From: Streptomyces sp. ISL-43
GTDB lineage: Bacteria > Actinomycetota > Actinomycetes > Streptomycetales > Streptomycetaceae
Assembly: GCF_018614195.1 (NCBI RefSeq)
Contig: NZ_JAGGOT010000034.1
Location: 62,001-126,000 of the forward strand
Length of the DNA: 64,000 bases
Direction of reading: 5' to 3'
In this document: positions 43,173 through 52,416 of the stretch, in pieces
Layout: each line of letters opens with the position of its first letter
Position numbering within the stretch: the stretch's first letter is position 1
Made by a program: the position numbers and the translations under genes
The notes under the pieces: model-generated
What the model saw: only the letters and a program-made list of their open reading frames with translations
Databases searched by the model: none
Told to the model about the DNA's origin: nothing

Positions 43173-43850
43173 ATGCGCAGTGATCTGATCGCTCTCCGTG
43201 CCGCCGGGGTGGCCGTCGCCCTGACGGCCCTGTCCGCCGTGACCGCACCCATCGCCTTCGCGGAGGAGCCGAACCGCGGCAGCGTCTCCGCCGACCCCAA
43301 TCCGGCCGAGCCGGGGGCGCAGGTCAAACTGCGCGTCCGCGGCTGTGACGACGACTGGGCCATCGCCGAGTCCTCCGTCTTCGTCTCCGAAGTCCGGCTG
43401 TCCACCGGCCGCGACGACCGGCGCACCCTGTGGGGCGACGCGATGATCCGCTCGTGGGCCGAGCCCGGCCGCCACGACATCCGGGTCAAGTGCGGCGGTC
43501 GCGGCGACCGCGAGTGGGGCTCGATCGTGGTCGAGCGCCGCCGCGAGCACCACCCCAATCCGCACCACACGCCGATCTGGCCGGTCCACGCGGGCGGCGG
43601 GGGCATGTCCGAGGAGCTCGCGGCGAAGTCGAAGACGGCGGACCTGGCGAAGGCGGCGGACCAGGCCAGGGCCGCCGCCCAGGCGAAGGCCGCCGGCTCC
43701 GCGCAGTCGGCCGCCGCGGCGAAGAAGAGCCGCGACGGCGACGGCCCCGGCCTTCCGCACACGGTGATCGGCGCCGTGCTCGCCGCCGTGGCCACCCTCG
43801 CGGTCGCCGGCCGGGCGCTGAGCCTGCGCCGCCGCCGCAGTGGCGAGTGA
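43173..43850 (+). CDS. Secreted protein with C-terminal membrane anchor, partner of the sortase F gene
   Basis: 225 aa. A signal peptide (ends about TAPIAFA) is followed by a beta-rich domain with one Cys pair, and an Ala/Lys-rich helical stretch (residues ~145-190, including ADQARAAAQAKAAGSAQSAA). A C-terminal hydrophobic helix and Arg-rich tail close the protein. No clear LPxTG or LAxTG sits before the helix (GLPHTVIG is the closest). Thirteen bases before the sortase gene, it may be that enzyme's substrate or helper. GAGGAGG precedes ATG 43173. Confidence 0.7.
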   Translation: MRSDLIALRAAGVAVALTALSAVTAPIAFAEEPNRGSVSADPNPAEPGAQVKLRVRGCDDDWAIAESSVFVSEVRLSTGRDDRRTLWGDAMIRSWAEPGRHDIRVKCGGRGDREWGSIVVERRREHHPNPHHTPIWPVHAGGGGMSEELAAKSKTADLAKAADQARAAAQAKAAGSAQSAAAAKKSRDGDGPGLPHTVIGAVLAAVATLAVAGRALSLRRRRSGE

Positions 43851-43862
43851 GCCGGTGAGCGG

Positions 43863-44525
43863 GTGAGCGGGGAGCCGAAGGGCTCCGGCGGCTCCCGGCT
43901 GCTGACCTTCGCCGCTTGGTCGGTGCTGGTGCTCGGCCTGTGGCTGTGGGGCCGCGAGATCACCGGGGTGTCGATACCCGTCCCCGGCCAGGCCGGCGGA
44001 CAGGCCGCCCCCGGCCTGCCCGCGGCGCACACCCCGATGGAGCCGGCCGCGCCCGCGCGGGTCGACGTACCGTCCATGGGCGTCCAGGCCCCGGTGATCA
44101 CCCGGGACCTGGACGCGCGGGGGGCGATCGAGCCGCCTCCGTACGGCAACCCCGGCACCGTCGGCTGGTGGCGCGGCGGCGCCCAGCCGGGCACGGCCGG
44201 GACCGCGCTGCTGGTCGGACACGTGGACACGCAGTCGAAGCCGGCGGTGTTCTACGGCCTGAGCTCGGCGAAGCCGGGCGACAAGGTGCGCGTGGTGCGG
44301 GCGGACGGCTCGGTCGCCGAGTTCACGGTCGAGGACGTACGGGTCCATGAGCGCGCGGGCTTCGACCCGGCGAAGGCGTACGGCCCCAGGGTCCGGGGCC
44401 GGGCCGAGCTGAGGTTGGTGACCTGCGGCGGCACGTACGACAAGGCGGCCAAGCAGTACACGGCGAATGTGGTGGTGTCGGCGTACCTGACGGGTGTCGG
44501 AGTCCGCCCGGGCACGGCGGCGTAG
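43863..44525 (+). CDS. Class F sortase
   Basis: 220 aa. One N-terminal transmembrane helix (LLTFAAWSVLVLGLWLWGRE), a short Pro/Ala linker, then the sortase barrel with His in LLVGHVDTQSKP, Cys in LRLVTCGGTYD and a late Arg region. The TCGG motif is typical of class F enzymes of actinobacteria. The surface-protein gene upstream is likely co-transcribed. A strong terminator and a convergent tRNA-Lys follow. Confidence 0.85.
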   Translation: MSGEPKGSGGSRLLTFAAWSVLVLGLWLWGREITGVSIPVPGQAGGQAAPGLPAAHTPMEPAAPARVDVPSMGVQAPVITRDLDARGAIEPPPYGNPGTVGWWRGGAQPGTAGTALLVGHVDTQSKPAVFYGLSSAKPGDKVRVVRADGSVAEFTVEDVRVHERAGFDPAKAYGPRVRGRAELRLVTCGGTYDKAAKQYTANVVVSAYLTGVGVRPGTAA

Positions 44526-44550
44526 GCCGGTCCGGTGGAGCGCAAACGAA

Positions 44551-44584
44551 GAAGCCCCTCGCAGTTTTCACTGCGAGGGGCTTC
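44551..44584. terminator. Bidirectional terminator between sortase F and tRNA-Lys
   Basis: GAAGCCCCTCGCAGT (44551-44565) pairs perfectly with 44570-44584 around TTTC. It serves the sortase gene on the plus strand and the tRNA on the minus strand. Confidence 0.85.
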
Positions 44585-44593
44585 TCTCGTCTG

Positions 44594-44667
44594 TGCGCCG
44601 CCAGGGACTCGAACCCCGGACCCGCTGATTAAGAGTCAGCTGCTCTAACCAACTGAGCTAGCGGCGC
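44594..44667 (-). tRNA. tRNA-Lys (anticodon CUU)
   Basis: 74-nt cloverleaf on the minus strand. The acceptor stem GCGCCGC pairs with GCGGCGC, followed by discriminator A; the D arm is AGCTCAGTTGGTTAGAGC, the anticodon loop CTCTTAA reads CUU, and the T arm contains GGTTCGAGTCC. No encoded CCA. The gene is identical to the copy at 52210-52283. Confidence 0.95.
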
Positions 44668-44853
44668 TTGGTGACAGGGAAAACTCTACCCCACCCGTGC
44701 AGGTGCTCGTGACAAGCTGCGCGCGTTCTGTCCGATTAACCCATGTTTAGGAGGTTTGTCGTGCACGATATGTCTGGGCCAGGCCGGATCTGATGCCCCG
44801 CCAGATGCGGTCCCGGCCGCCCAGTGGACGAGCAGGGGAGTGGACGGAACCGC

Positions 44854-46299
44854 ATGACGATGCAGCCTCCGACGCATGTGTACGAAGTGACGCCGACGGC
44901 GACACCCACGCCGACGCAGATGACGCCGATGCCGATGCCCGCCTTCGAGGAGTACGAGCCCGCCGGCGACTGCCCGTGCCGCGGCTGCGCCCACCGCCGG
45001 CGCACGCTCGCCCGCGCCCGGGCCATACCGCTGCGCGACGGCGGCCACCCCGCCGCGCGCGGAGCCCGCCGGGCGCTGGTCCTGGCCACCGCCGCGGGGG
45101 TGGTCCTCGGCGGCGGGGGAGCGGCGGTCGCGGTGAGCGCGCCCGGCCCCGGCACGGTGGCGCTGGACGACCCGGGCTCGCCGCAGGGCGACCGGGCCCC
45201 GCTGCACGGGCCGAAGAAGGGCAAGCCCGCGAAACCGGCCGGCCTGCCCGGAGCGCCCTCGGCGGTGAAGCGCATCGACCGGGCGACGATCGTCAACCGG
45301 GCGAAGCTGTGGCTGGACGCGCAGGTCCCGTACAGCATGTCCGAGTACTGGTCGGACGGATACCGGCAGGACTGCTCCGGCTACGTCTCGATGGCCTGGA
45401 ACCTCGGCACGAACGAGTGGACCGGCAGCCTCGACAAGTTCGCGACCCGGATCACGAGGGAAGAGCTGCTGCCGGGCGACATGCTGCTCTTCCACAACCC
45501 GGCCGACCCCAACAAGGGCTCGCACGTGGTGCTCTTCGGCGGATGGGCGGACGAGACGCGGACGGCCTACGTCGCCTACGAGCAGACGCGGCCGACGACG
45601 CGGCGCCAGGCCACGCCCTACGGCTACTGGAACAACGCGCTGAAGTACGTCCCGTACCGGTTCAACGGGGTGGCGGGCGGAGTCGTTCCCGCCCCCCCGG
45701 CCGGCGACCCCCCGGCCGGCGACCCCCCGGCCGGCGACCCCCCGGCGCCGGGCGGCATGCCCGCCGCCCCGGCGACCTTCCCCGGGGCGTCGAAGTTCGG
45801 GCCGGGCGCGAACAACGTCCACGTCGCCCAGCTCGGCCGGATGCTGTCCGACCGCGGCGGACTGCGCTTCTACCCGCAGGGCGTCAGCAGGCAGTGGACC
45901 GAATCCGCCCGGCAGGCGACCGAGGCCTTCCAGCGCGCCCAGGGCTGGACGGGCGCCGACGCCGACGGCATTCCCGGCGCGCAGACCTGGCGGCTGCTCG
46001 TCCGACACCAGGGCAAGGACATCCCGCCGACGGCGGGCGGCGCACCGGGCCCGGCGGGCAAACCCGCCTTCCCGGGAGCCGCGACCTTCCGTCCTGGCGT
46101 GTCCCACCCGTCCATCGCCGCCCTCGGCCGCCAGCTGGTGAAGAAGGGCTTCGGCAAGAACTACACGTCCGGGCCGGGCCCCCGCTGGGGCGAGGCCGAC
46201 CGCCGCAACGTCGAGGCCTTCCAGCGCGCCCAGGGCTGGCGCGGCGCCGAGGCCGACGGCTCCCCGGGCCCGGAAACCTGGCGCCGGCTGTTCGCATGA
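44854..46299 (+). CDS. NlpC/P60-type peptidoglycan hydrolase with two peptidoglycan-binding domains
   Basis: 481 aa. A Thr/Pro-rich N-terminal tail contains a CPCRGC motif, then a single hydrophobic helix (RALVLATAAGVVLGGGGAAV) near residues 70-90. The amidase-like domain has catalytic Cys in QDCSGYVSMAW and His in GSHVVLFGG. A PPAGD tandem repeat (about residues 285-300) links to two similar PG_binding_1-like domains, each ending TEAFQRAQGW..ADADG or VEAFQRAQGW..AEADG. Predicted to act in the cell envelope. Its stop overlaps an ATG of the next frame. Confidence 0.82.
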   Translation: MTMQPPTHVYEVTPTATPTPTQMTPMPMPAFEEYEPAGDCPCRGCAHRRRTLARARAIPLRDGGHPAARGARRALVLATAAGVVLGGGGAAVAVSAPGPGTVALDDPGSPQGDRAPLHGPKKGKPAKPAGLPGAPSAVKRIDRATIVNRAKLWLDAQVPYSMSEYWSDGYRQDCSGYVSMAWNLGTNEWTGSLDKFATRITREELLPGDMLLFHNPADPNKGSHVVLFGGWADETRTAYVAYEQTRPTTRRQATPYGYWNNALKYVPYRFNGVAGGVVPAPPAGDPPAGDPPAGDPPAPGGMPAAPATFPGASKFGPGANNVHVAQLGRMLSDRGGLRFYPQGVSRQWTESARQATEAFQRAQGWTGADADGIPGAQTWRLLVRHQGKDIPPTAGGAPGPAGKPAFPGAATFRPGVSHPSIAALGRQLVKKGFGKNYTSGPGPRWGEADRRNVEAFQRAQGWRGAEADGSPGPETWRRLFA

Positions 46300-46310
46300 C
46301 GGAGGCAACG

Positions 46311-49300
46311 ATGTACCCCACGCGCACGACCTCGACCACGGGCACCTTCAACGTCCCCCCGCGCCCGGCCCCGACGCCGGCTCCGACGGACCGGACCGCG
46401 ACCGAGTGGTCCACCCCGACGTCCTGGCCGGCACCCCCCGCCGACCGGGACACTCTCCCCGACCCCGCCCCGGCCATGGCCACGGACCGCCCGGCGCAGG
46501 CACGGGACCCGGAGGGTCCGATCCCGGCGGGCATCGCGCACGGGCGGGCTTTCGCCGGGGCTGCCCCCGGCTCCGTACCGGCCGTGGCCGCGGACCGGGA
46601 AGCGGACCGGGAAGCGGACCGGCTGGTCGCGGCGGAGACCGCGCGCGGCGACCAGCCGACGCGGGCACGGGCCGAGGCCCGGCACACGGACGGTCCGATC
46701 CCGGCGGGCGCCGCGCACGGGCAGGCCTTCGTCGAGTCGGCGCCGGACTCCGTACGGGCGGTGCATGCGAGTCGGGACACGGACGGGCCGCTCGCCGCGG
46801 GCGCCGCGCACGGGCGACCGGCCTGGGCGGCGGAGGCCGCGCGGAGCGATGTTCCGGCGGCGCGGGTGGACATCCCGCACCCGCAGGAGGCGGCGGCCCA
46901 CGTCGGCGCGGCCGCCCTGTGGCCGCGGAACCCGGACGCCGAAACCGCCCGCCCCCACCCGCAGGACACCCCCTGGCCCCCCGCCTCGTCGGCCACCGAC
47001 CCGGCCCGGCCGCGCGCCGGCGCGGGATCCGCCCGGCCGGGCGACCTGCCCATCGGGCCCCCCGCCTGCCCGTCCGCCGGGGCGGACCGCGTACCACCGC
47101 CCGGGGCATCCGGGTCCGACCGGCAGTCGGGACACGGCGGTTCGTCCGCCGCGCACGACCTGCCGGTGCCGGTGCCGGTATCCGTCGGAGGCGTCGCCGA
47201 ACCGACCGGTGCCACCGCCGCGCCCGCGCGGGCCGAGTACCGGCCCGCCGCCGCGCACACCTCCTCCGGCGCTCCCCAGGGCGACCCGTTCACGGGGCAG
47301 TCCACCCCGGAGCCCGGCCCCGGCTTCCCGCGCGCGGCGGCCCGGGCCGAGTACGGCTCCGCCGGGGCCGAGCCCCGCTTCCGAGGAGCGGCCGCGCAGG
47401 CCGACTCCCGCTCCGCCGGTACGGGGCCTGGCTTCCAAAGCCCGGAGGCCCGGGCCGAGTACGGCTCCGCCGATGCGGAGTCCGGCTTCCCGGGCGCGGC
47501 AGCGCGGGCCGAGCACGGCTCCGCCGGAGCGGAGCCCGGCGTCCGAGGTGCGGCAGCACGCGCCGACTTCCGCTCCGCCGATGTGGACCCCGCCTCCCGG
47601 GGCGCGGCCACGCGGTGGGACGAGCCGTACGTCGGGGCGGAACACGGCCGGGTGTCCGGGCTCGACCCGGAGGGGGTGCACGGCGGTGTGTCCGCCGCGC
47701 GGGATCTGGCGTGGTCCGTGCCCGTGCCCGCCGGGGAACCGGACGTCGCCGTGCCCGCGCGAGGCGGGTTCCGCAACTCCGACGCCTCCCTTGGTGGGTC
47801 CGCCGAGGCCACCTCGGTTCCGGCGCCCGGGCTCCGGGCCGGATCCGGCGGCGATCCGGCCGACCCGGCCGACGTGCGGGACCCGTCCCGGTCCGTGCCC
47901 GTGCCCGCCGGAGCGGTCCGGGAACCCGTCGGTGCCGGCGGTGTGCCGGCCCGGGACCAGAGCCAGGCCGCCGCCCACGGCGGACCCGGCCGGCCGGGCA
48001 GCCCGGGTGGCCCGGAGCTCGTCTTCGACGGCGAAGCCGGGCGCCGGGCCGACTCCTGCTCCGAGCCGGCCGAACAGGCCGCCGGGACGGACCGCGGGCC
48101 GGTCGGTGCCGGTGCCCCGGGGCTCGCGGTCCCCGGCCGTCACGACACCGAGCAGTCAGCTGTGCGGTCCGCCGCGACGGAACGCGAGCCGGCCGCTGGC
48201 CCGGGGCTCGCGGCCCCCGGTCGTCACGACAACGAGGAGCCCGCCGGGCCGGCCCGGGACGAGGACGAGGCCGCCGCCCACGGGGAACCCGGCGGTCCCG
48301 CCGAGGCGCACGACGACGCCGCCGGGTCACCCCGCGAAGCGGACGCCGAGTCCGCGGACAGCGCCGACGCCCGGGAGCTGTCCTGGTCCGTGCCGGGGCC
48401 CGGGCACGGTCCCGGGGCCGTGGAGGTCGTCGCGCGGGCCGTGGCGCGGATGGAGGAGGACGATACGCAGGACCTGCCCCGGGTCGGGGCGGTGCGCGGG
48501 GTCGCGGTCAGCGAGGTGCCGGTGCACCTGCCGTTCCGGGGCGCCACCCAGCCGCAGGGGCTCCAAGGGCTCCAAGGGCCGCAAGGGCCGCGCGGACCGC
48601 AGGCCAAGTCTCCCGCCCGGGCCGCAGCGGCCGCTGCCCGGCCCGCCCCCGGTCGCCGCGTACCCCGCGGGGACGACCGGCTCCGCGAGCATCACGGCCC
48701 GGTGCTGCCCGGCTGGATCGGCGTGGCCGTCGGCGGGATCGCCCTGGCCGGCTGCACGGTCGTGCTCTGGCGGGCCGGGGCCGTCCCCGACGCCCTCGCC
48801 GCGGCGTTCGGCGCGGAGCCCCGCCCCTACCGGGGTCTGCAGGCCCGGTTCTGGCCCCCGCTCGCCTTCCTCGGCGTCGTCGCCCTGCTCGCCCTCGGCG
48901 GTCTGGGCAGGGGCCGGACCGGCCACGCCTGGGTGCTCACGCTCTTCGGCCGCTACCGGGGCACCGTGCGCCGCTCCGGCCTGACCTGGATCAGCCCCCT
49001 GCTGCTGCGCCGGCGGGTCGACGTACGGCTGCGGCACTGGCGCAGCGACCCGATGCCCGCCGTCGACTCCGGCGGCCTCGCCCTCCAGGTCGTCGTCCAG
49101 GTCGTCTGGCAGGTCAAGGACACCGCCCGCGCGACCCTGGCCGTCGCCGACCACGTCGACTACCTGGCCGAGCAGGTCGAATCGGCCATGGCCCGCGTCC
49201 TGTCGCAGCTCCCCGCCGACGCCTTCCACGAGGACGCCCCGACCCTGCGCGACGCCGAAGCCGTCGGCGACGCGCTGACCCGGATGCTGGCGGCCGAGAC

Positions 49301-49562
49301 CGAGGCGGTCGGGGTGGAGGTGTTCTCGGCGCAGCCGACCCGGATCGAGTACGCCCCCGAGGTCGCGGACGCCATGCGGCGCCGCCGGGTCGCGGCGATC
49401 GACGCCAAGCACCGGGACACCGTCCTGACCTCGGTGGTCGACGCGGTCGACGACACCGTCCACCGCCTCACCTCGCGCGGGCTCGTCGAGCTCGACGACT
49501 ACGAGCGCAAGGCGTTGGTGAAGGACCTGACCGTCGCCTTCTACACGGGCCGCGCGGAGTAG
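46311..49562 (+). CDS. Very long Pro/Ala/Gly-rich membrane protein with C-terminal SPFH domain
   Basis: About 1083 aa from ATG 46311 (GGAGG five bases upstream). Residues 1-780 are low-complexity and disordered, with a degenerate ~19-residue repeat of the kind AARAEYGSAGAEPGF at nucleotides ~47337-47600. Two transmembrane helices follow (LPGWIGVAVGGIALAGCTVV and FWPPLAFLGVVALLALGGLG). The last ~200 residues form an SPFH/Band 7 domain (LRLRHWRSDPMPAVDSGGLA, then QVVVQVVWQVKD). SPFH proteins scaffold membrane microdomains. The long tail would face one side as a flexible brush. Overlapping start-stop arrangement suggests co-expression with the hydrolase gene. Confidence 0.75.
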   Translation: MYPTRTTSTTGTFNVPPRPAPTPAPTDRTATEWSTPTSWPAPPADRDTLPDPAPAMATDRPAQARDPEGPIPAGIAHGRAFAGAAPGSVPAVAADREADREADRLVAAETARGDQPTRARAEARHTDGPIPAGAAHGQAFVESAPDSVRAVHASRDTDGPLAAGAAHGRPAWAAEAARSDVPAARVDIPHPQEAAAHVGAAALWPRNPDAETARPHPQDTPWPPASSATDPARPRAGAGSARPGDLPIGPPACPSAGADRVPPPGASGSDRQSGHGGSSAAHDLPVPVPVSVGGVAEPTGATAAPARAEYRPAAAHTSSGAPQGDPFTGQSTPEPGPGFPRAAARAEYGSAGAEPRFRGAAAQADSRSAGTGPGFQSPEARAEYGSADAESGFPGAAARAEHGSAGAEPGVRGAAARADFRSADVDPASRGAATRWDEPYVGAEHGRVSGLDPEGVHGGVSAARDLAWSVPVPAGEPDVAVPARGGFRNSDASLGGSAEATSVPAPGLRAGSGGDPADPADVRDPSRSVPVPAGAVREPVGAGGVPARDQSQAAAHGGPGRPGSPGGPELVFDGEAGRRADSCSEPAEQAAGTDRGPVGAGAPGLAVPGRHDTEQSAVRSAATEREPAAGPGLAAPGRHDNEEPAGPARDEDEAAAHGEPGGPAEAHDDAAGSPREADAESADSADARELSWSVPGPGHGPGAVEVVARAVARMEEDDTQDLPRVGAVRGVAVSEVPVHLPFRGATQPQGLQGLQGPQGPRGPQAKSPARAAAAAARPAPGRRVPRGDDRLREHHGPVLPGWIGVAVGGIALAGCTVVLWRAGAVPDALAAAFGAEPRPYRGLQARFWPPLAFLGVVALLALGGLGRGRTGHAWVLTLFGRYRGTVRRSGLTWISPLLLRRRVDVRLRHWRSDPMPAVDSGGLALQVVVQVVWQVKDTARATLAVADHVDYLAEQVESAMARVLSQLPADAFHEDAPTLRDAEAVGDALTRMLAAETEAVGVEVFSAQPTRIEYAPEVADAMRRRRVAAIDAKHRDTVLTSVVDAVDDTVHRLTSRGLVELDDYERKALVKDLTVAFYTGRAE

Positions 49563-49677
49563 GGGCCACGGCGGCCGACGCGGCCGCACCACGGGAACGG
49601 GTGGATCCGGGTGGACCGGTCCACCCGTTCTTCCGTTGGTATGGACATGGCCAACTCCCGTCAATACTGTGGGACTT

Positions 49678-49687
49678 GGTCTAGACC
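49678..49687. promoter_or_regulatory. DasR-type operator GGTCTAGACC
   Basis: The perfect palindrome TTGGTCTAGACCTAA (core 49678-49687) matches the known dre consensus for DasR, the GntR-family repressor released by glucosamine-6-phosphate. It lies 105 bases upstream of the AA10 monooxygenase start. Confidence 0.8.
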
Positions 49688-49791
49688 TAAAGAGTTTCGC
49701 GAACGGGCCGTGCCGGTGACCGCGCCGGCACGGCCCATCCCCACGCGTGCGCACGCTCTCCCCGGACATCCCCCCACGTTCAAGGAGCATC

Positions 49792-50406
49792 ATGCGTTCC
49801 TTCCGCATGCCCAGATCCCAGCAGGCCGTCGCCACCGCCGTCGGCCTCGGAGTCGTCGCCGCCCTCGCGCTCGTCACGGCCCCCACCGCGACCGGCCACG
49901 GCTACACCGACACCCCCATCAGCCGCCAGAAGCTCTGCGCCAACAAGACCGTCGCCGACTGCGGCCCCATCCAGTGGGAGCCCCAGAGCGTCGAGGGCCC
50001 CAAGGGCTTCCCGGCGGCCGGCCCCGCCGACGGCCGCATATGTTCGGCCAACCACACGGAGTTCGCGCAGCTCGACGACCCGCGCGGCGGCGCCTGGCCC
50101 GCCACTGCGGTGACCAGCGGGCAGAGCTACAGCTTCCGCTGGCAGTTCACCGCGAACCACTCGACCACCGACTTCCGGTACTACGTCACCAAGAATGGCT
50201 GGGACCCGAACAAGCCCCTCACCCGCGCCGACCTCGACCCGCAGCCCTTCCTCACGGTCGCCTACAACGGCGCCCGCCCCGCCATGACCACCGTCCATCA
50301 GGGCGCCATGCCGAGCGGCAAGACCGGCCGGCACCTGATCCTCGCCGTCTGGACGATCAACGACACCGTGAACGCCTTCTACTCCTGCTCGGACGTCCGG
50401 TTCTGA
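49792..50406 (+). CDS. AA10 lytic polysaccharide monooxygenase / chitin-binding protein
   Basis: 204 aa. The signal peptide ends ATG before HGYTDTP, so mature His1 is H36; the second histidine-brace residue is H123 (TANHSTTDFRYYV). GWDPNKPLTRADLD and the C-terminal YSCSDVRF are typical. Single-domain AA10 enzymes bind and oxidatively cleave crystalline chitin (copper-dependent). The DasR-type operator upstream fits induction by chitin breakdown products. AAGGAG before ATG 49792. Secreted. Confidence 0.92.
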   Translation: MRSFRMPRSQQAVATAVGLGVVAALALVTAPTATGHGYTDTPISRQKLCANKTVADCGPIQWEPQSVEGPKGFPAAGPADGRICSANHTEFAQLDDPRGGAWPATAVTSGQSYSFRWQFTANHSTTDFRYYVTKNGWDPNKPLTRADLDPQPFLTVAYNGARPAMTTVHQGAMPSGKTGRHLILAVWTINDTVNAFYSCSDVRF

Positions 50407-50443
50407 CCGCCGGCCCCCGGTCCTGTCGGTGCGGCGTTCATTT

Positions 50444-50458
50444 CTGACGGAACGTCAG
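50444..50458. promoter_or_regulatory. Palindrome CTGACG-GAA-CGTCAG, likely TetR operator
   Basis: A perfect 6+3+6 palindrome begins 30 bases upstream of the acyl-CoA synthetase ATG. This TGACGnnnCGTCA form is common before TetR-regulated fatty-acid genes in Streptomyces. The cognate regulator is not in this window. Confidence 0.65.
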
Positions 50459-50473
50459 CTATCCTCCGGCGGC

Positions 50474-52147
50474 ATGCGGACGACGACACCCGAAACCGTC
50501 GCGGAGCTCATCGCGCGCCAATGGGGCGACCACCGGCCCGGCCTGAAGCACGCCGACGGCGTCCTCAGCCACCACCGGACCGCCCGGGAGGCCGCGGCGC
50601 GCGCCGCGCTCCTCGTCGACCTGCTGCCGCCGGGGGCGGAGCCGCACATCGGGGTGCTGCTCGACAACACCCCCGAGTTCCCGTTCTGGCTCGGCGCGGC
50701 GGCCCTCGCCGGGGCCGCCGTCGCCGGGATCAACCCCACCCGGCGCGGCCCCGAGCTGGCCCGCGACATCCTGCACACCGACTGCCGGATCCTGGTCACC
50801 GAGCGCACGCACCTGCCCCTGCTCCGCGGTCTCGACCTGCCCGGCGTCCGGCTCCTGATCACGGACACAGAGGAGTACGAGGCCCTGCTCGCCCCGTACG
50901 CCGGCGCGAAGCCCGGCGAGGCGGTCCTCGGACAGGGCCCCGGCCCGGCGTCGCGGCTGCTCCTCTACTTCACCTCCGGCTCCACCGGCGCCCCCAAGGC
51001 CGCGATCTGCACCCAGGGCCGCCTGGCCGGCGCCGGCGCCTCGCTCGCCCGGCACTTCTCGGTCACCCCGGACGACGTCCACTACGTCTGCATGCCCCTC
51101 TTCCACGGCAACGCCGTCATCGCCGACTGGCTGCCGGCCCTCGCGGGCGGGGCCGTCGTGGCGCTGCGCCGCCGCTTCTCGGCCTCCGCGTTCCTGGATG
51201 ACGTACGGGCCTACGAGGCGACGTACTTCACCTACGTCGGCCGGGCCGTCCAGTACCTCCTGGCCACCCCGCCGCGCCCCGACGACCGCGCGCACACGCT
51301 GCGCCTCGGGTTCGGCACCGAGGCCGGCGCGGTCGACGCGGCGCGCTTCGCCGAACGCTTCGGGGCCCGGCTCGTCGAGGGCTACGGGGCCACCGAGGGC
51401 GGCGCCTCCGTCCAGCGCACCCCGGACACCCCACCGGGCGCCCTGGGCCGCGCGGGCGCGGGCGACGACCTCGCCGTCATCGACCCGGAGACGGGCCGGG
51501 AGTGCCCGCCGGCCGCCCTGGACGCGCAGGGCCGGCTCCTCAACGGCGCCGAGGCCATCGGCGAGCTGGTCAACAAGGGCCGCAGCCTATTCGAGGGCTA
51601 CTGGCGCAACCCCGACGCCGAGGCGGCCCGCACCCGCGACGGCTGGTACTGGACCGGCGACCTCTTCTTCCGCGACGCGGACGGCTTCCTGTACTTCGCG
51701 GGGCGCACGGACGACCGCCTGCGCGTCGACAGCGAGAACCTGGCGGCGGCGGTGATCGAGAACATCCTCGCCCGCTGGGCGCGGGCCGCCGCGGTCGCCG
51801 TCTACGCCGTACCGGACGCGGTGGCGGGCGACCAGGTCATGGCGGCCGTCGCCCTGCGCGAGGGGGCCGCCTTCTCCCCGGAGGGCTTCGAGGCCTTCCT
51901 CGCCGTCCAGCCGGACCTCGGCACGAAGATGGCCCCGCGCTACGTACGGATCGTCGACGCCATGCCGACCACGGCGACGAACAAGGTCCACCGGGTCTCC
52001 CTGCGCCGCGAGGGCTTCGACACCCCGGACCCGGTCTGGTGGCGCCCGCCGGGCGAGTCCGCCTACCGCCTGCTGGGACCGGCCGACCTGGCGGCCCTCC
52101 TCGCCTCCTACGAGGCGCAGGGGCGGGCCGAACTGCTGGGTCGCTGA
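50474..52147 (+). CDS. Acyl-CoA synthetase (FadD-like AMP-dependent ligase)
   Basis: 557 aa ANL-superfamily enzyme. The AMP-binding signature is LLLYFTSGSTGAPKAAICTQ; later VEGYGATEGGASV (A5), DGWYWTGDLFFRDADGFLYF (A7) and GRTDDRLRVDSENLAAAVIE (A8 hinge), and the C-terminal TNKVHRVSLR with the catalytic Lys. It activates a carboxylic acid to its CoA thioester for beta-oxidation or related use; chain length unknown. Monocistronic, with a TetR-type palindrome at its promoter and tRNA-Lys downstream. Confidence 0.9.
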   Translation: MRTTTPETVAELIARQWGDHRPGLKHADGVLSHHRTAREAAARAALLVDLLPPGAEPHIGVLLDNTPEFPFWLGAAALAGAAVAGINPTRRGPELARDILHTDCRILVTERTHLPLLRGLDLPGVRLLITDTEEYEALLAPYAGAKPGEAVLGQGPGPASRLLLYFTSGSTGAPKAAICTQGRLAGAGASLARHFSVTPDDVHYVCMPLFHGNAVIADWLPALAGGAVVALRRRFSASAFLDDVRAYEATYFTYVGRAVQYLLATPPRPDDRAHTLRLGFGTEAGAVDAARFAERFGARLVEGYGATEGGASVQRTPDTPPGALGRAGAGDDLAVIDPETGRECPPAALDAQGRLLNGAEAIGELVNKGRSLFEGYWRNPDAEAARTRDGWYWTGDLFFRDADGFLYFAGRTDDRLRVDSENLAAAVIENILARWARAAAVAVYAVPDAVAGDQVMAAVALREGAAFSPEGFEAFLAVQPDLGTKMAPRYVRIVDAMPTTATNKVHRVSLRREGFDTPDPVWWRPPGESAYRLLGPADLAALLASYEAQGRAELLGR

Positions 52148-52209
52148 GGCTCCCGATCCATTGGTTTTGAGCACCCCGGAGGACCGGGTAGTATTTTCTC
52201 TGTCAGCAG

Positions 52210-52283
52210 GCGCCGCTAGCTCAGTTGGTTAGAGCAGCTGACTCTTAATCAGCGGGTCCGGGGTTCGAGTCCCTGGCGGCGCA
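52210..52283 (+). tRNA. tRNA-Lys (anticodon CUU), second copy
   Basis: Identical 74-nt cloverleaf to the minus-strand copy at 44594-44667, anticodon loop CTCTTAA. Followed directly by its own hairpin terminator. Confidence 0.95.
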
Positions 52284-52289
52284 CCTGTC

Positions 52290-52327
52290 CTTCGGGCGGT
52301 TTCCGGTTCACCGGGAACCGCCCGAAG
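52290..52327 (+). terminator. Hairpin terminator of tRNA-Lys
   Basis: CTTCGGGCGGTTTCCGG (52290-52306) pairs with CCGGGAACCGCCCGAAG (52311-52327), a 17-bp stem with a single mismatch or wobble and TTCA loop, followed by TGTTTT. Confidence 0.85.
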
Positions 52328-52416
52328 TGTTTTCCGGGCCGGGTCGAGCAGGGTCGGAGCGGCCCGGTCGGCCCCGGCGAGGCCCCTGCCCGCCCGGCGC
52401 CCCACCGCCCCGCCGA

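Noticed and set aside
44793..49562. A 1589-aa open frame spanning the NlpC and SPFH genes
   Set aside because: Its first ~500 residues are an antisense-like shadow of the hydrolase frame; the real SPFH start is ATG 46311 with a ribosome site.
46406..49684. A 1092-aa Arg-rich frame overlapping the SPFH gene
   Set aside because: Out-of-frame shadow in high-GC repeat DNA with biased Arg/Gly/Pro composition.
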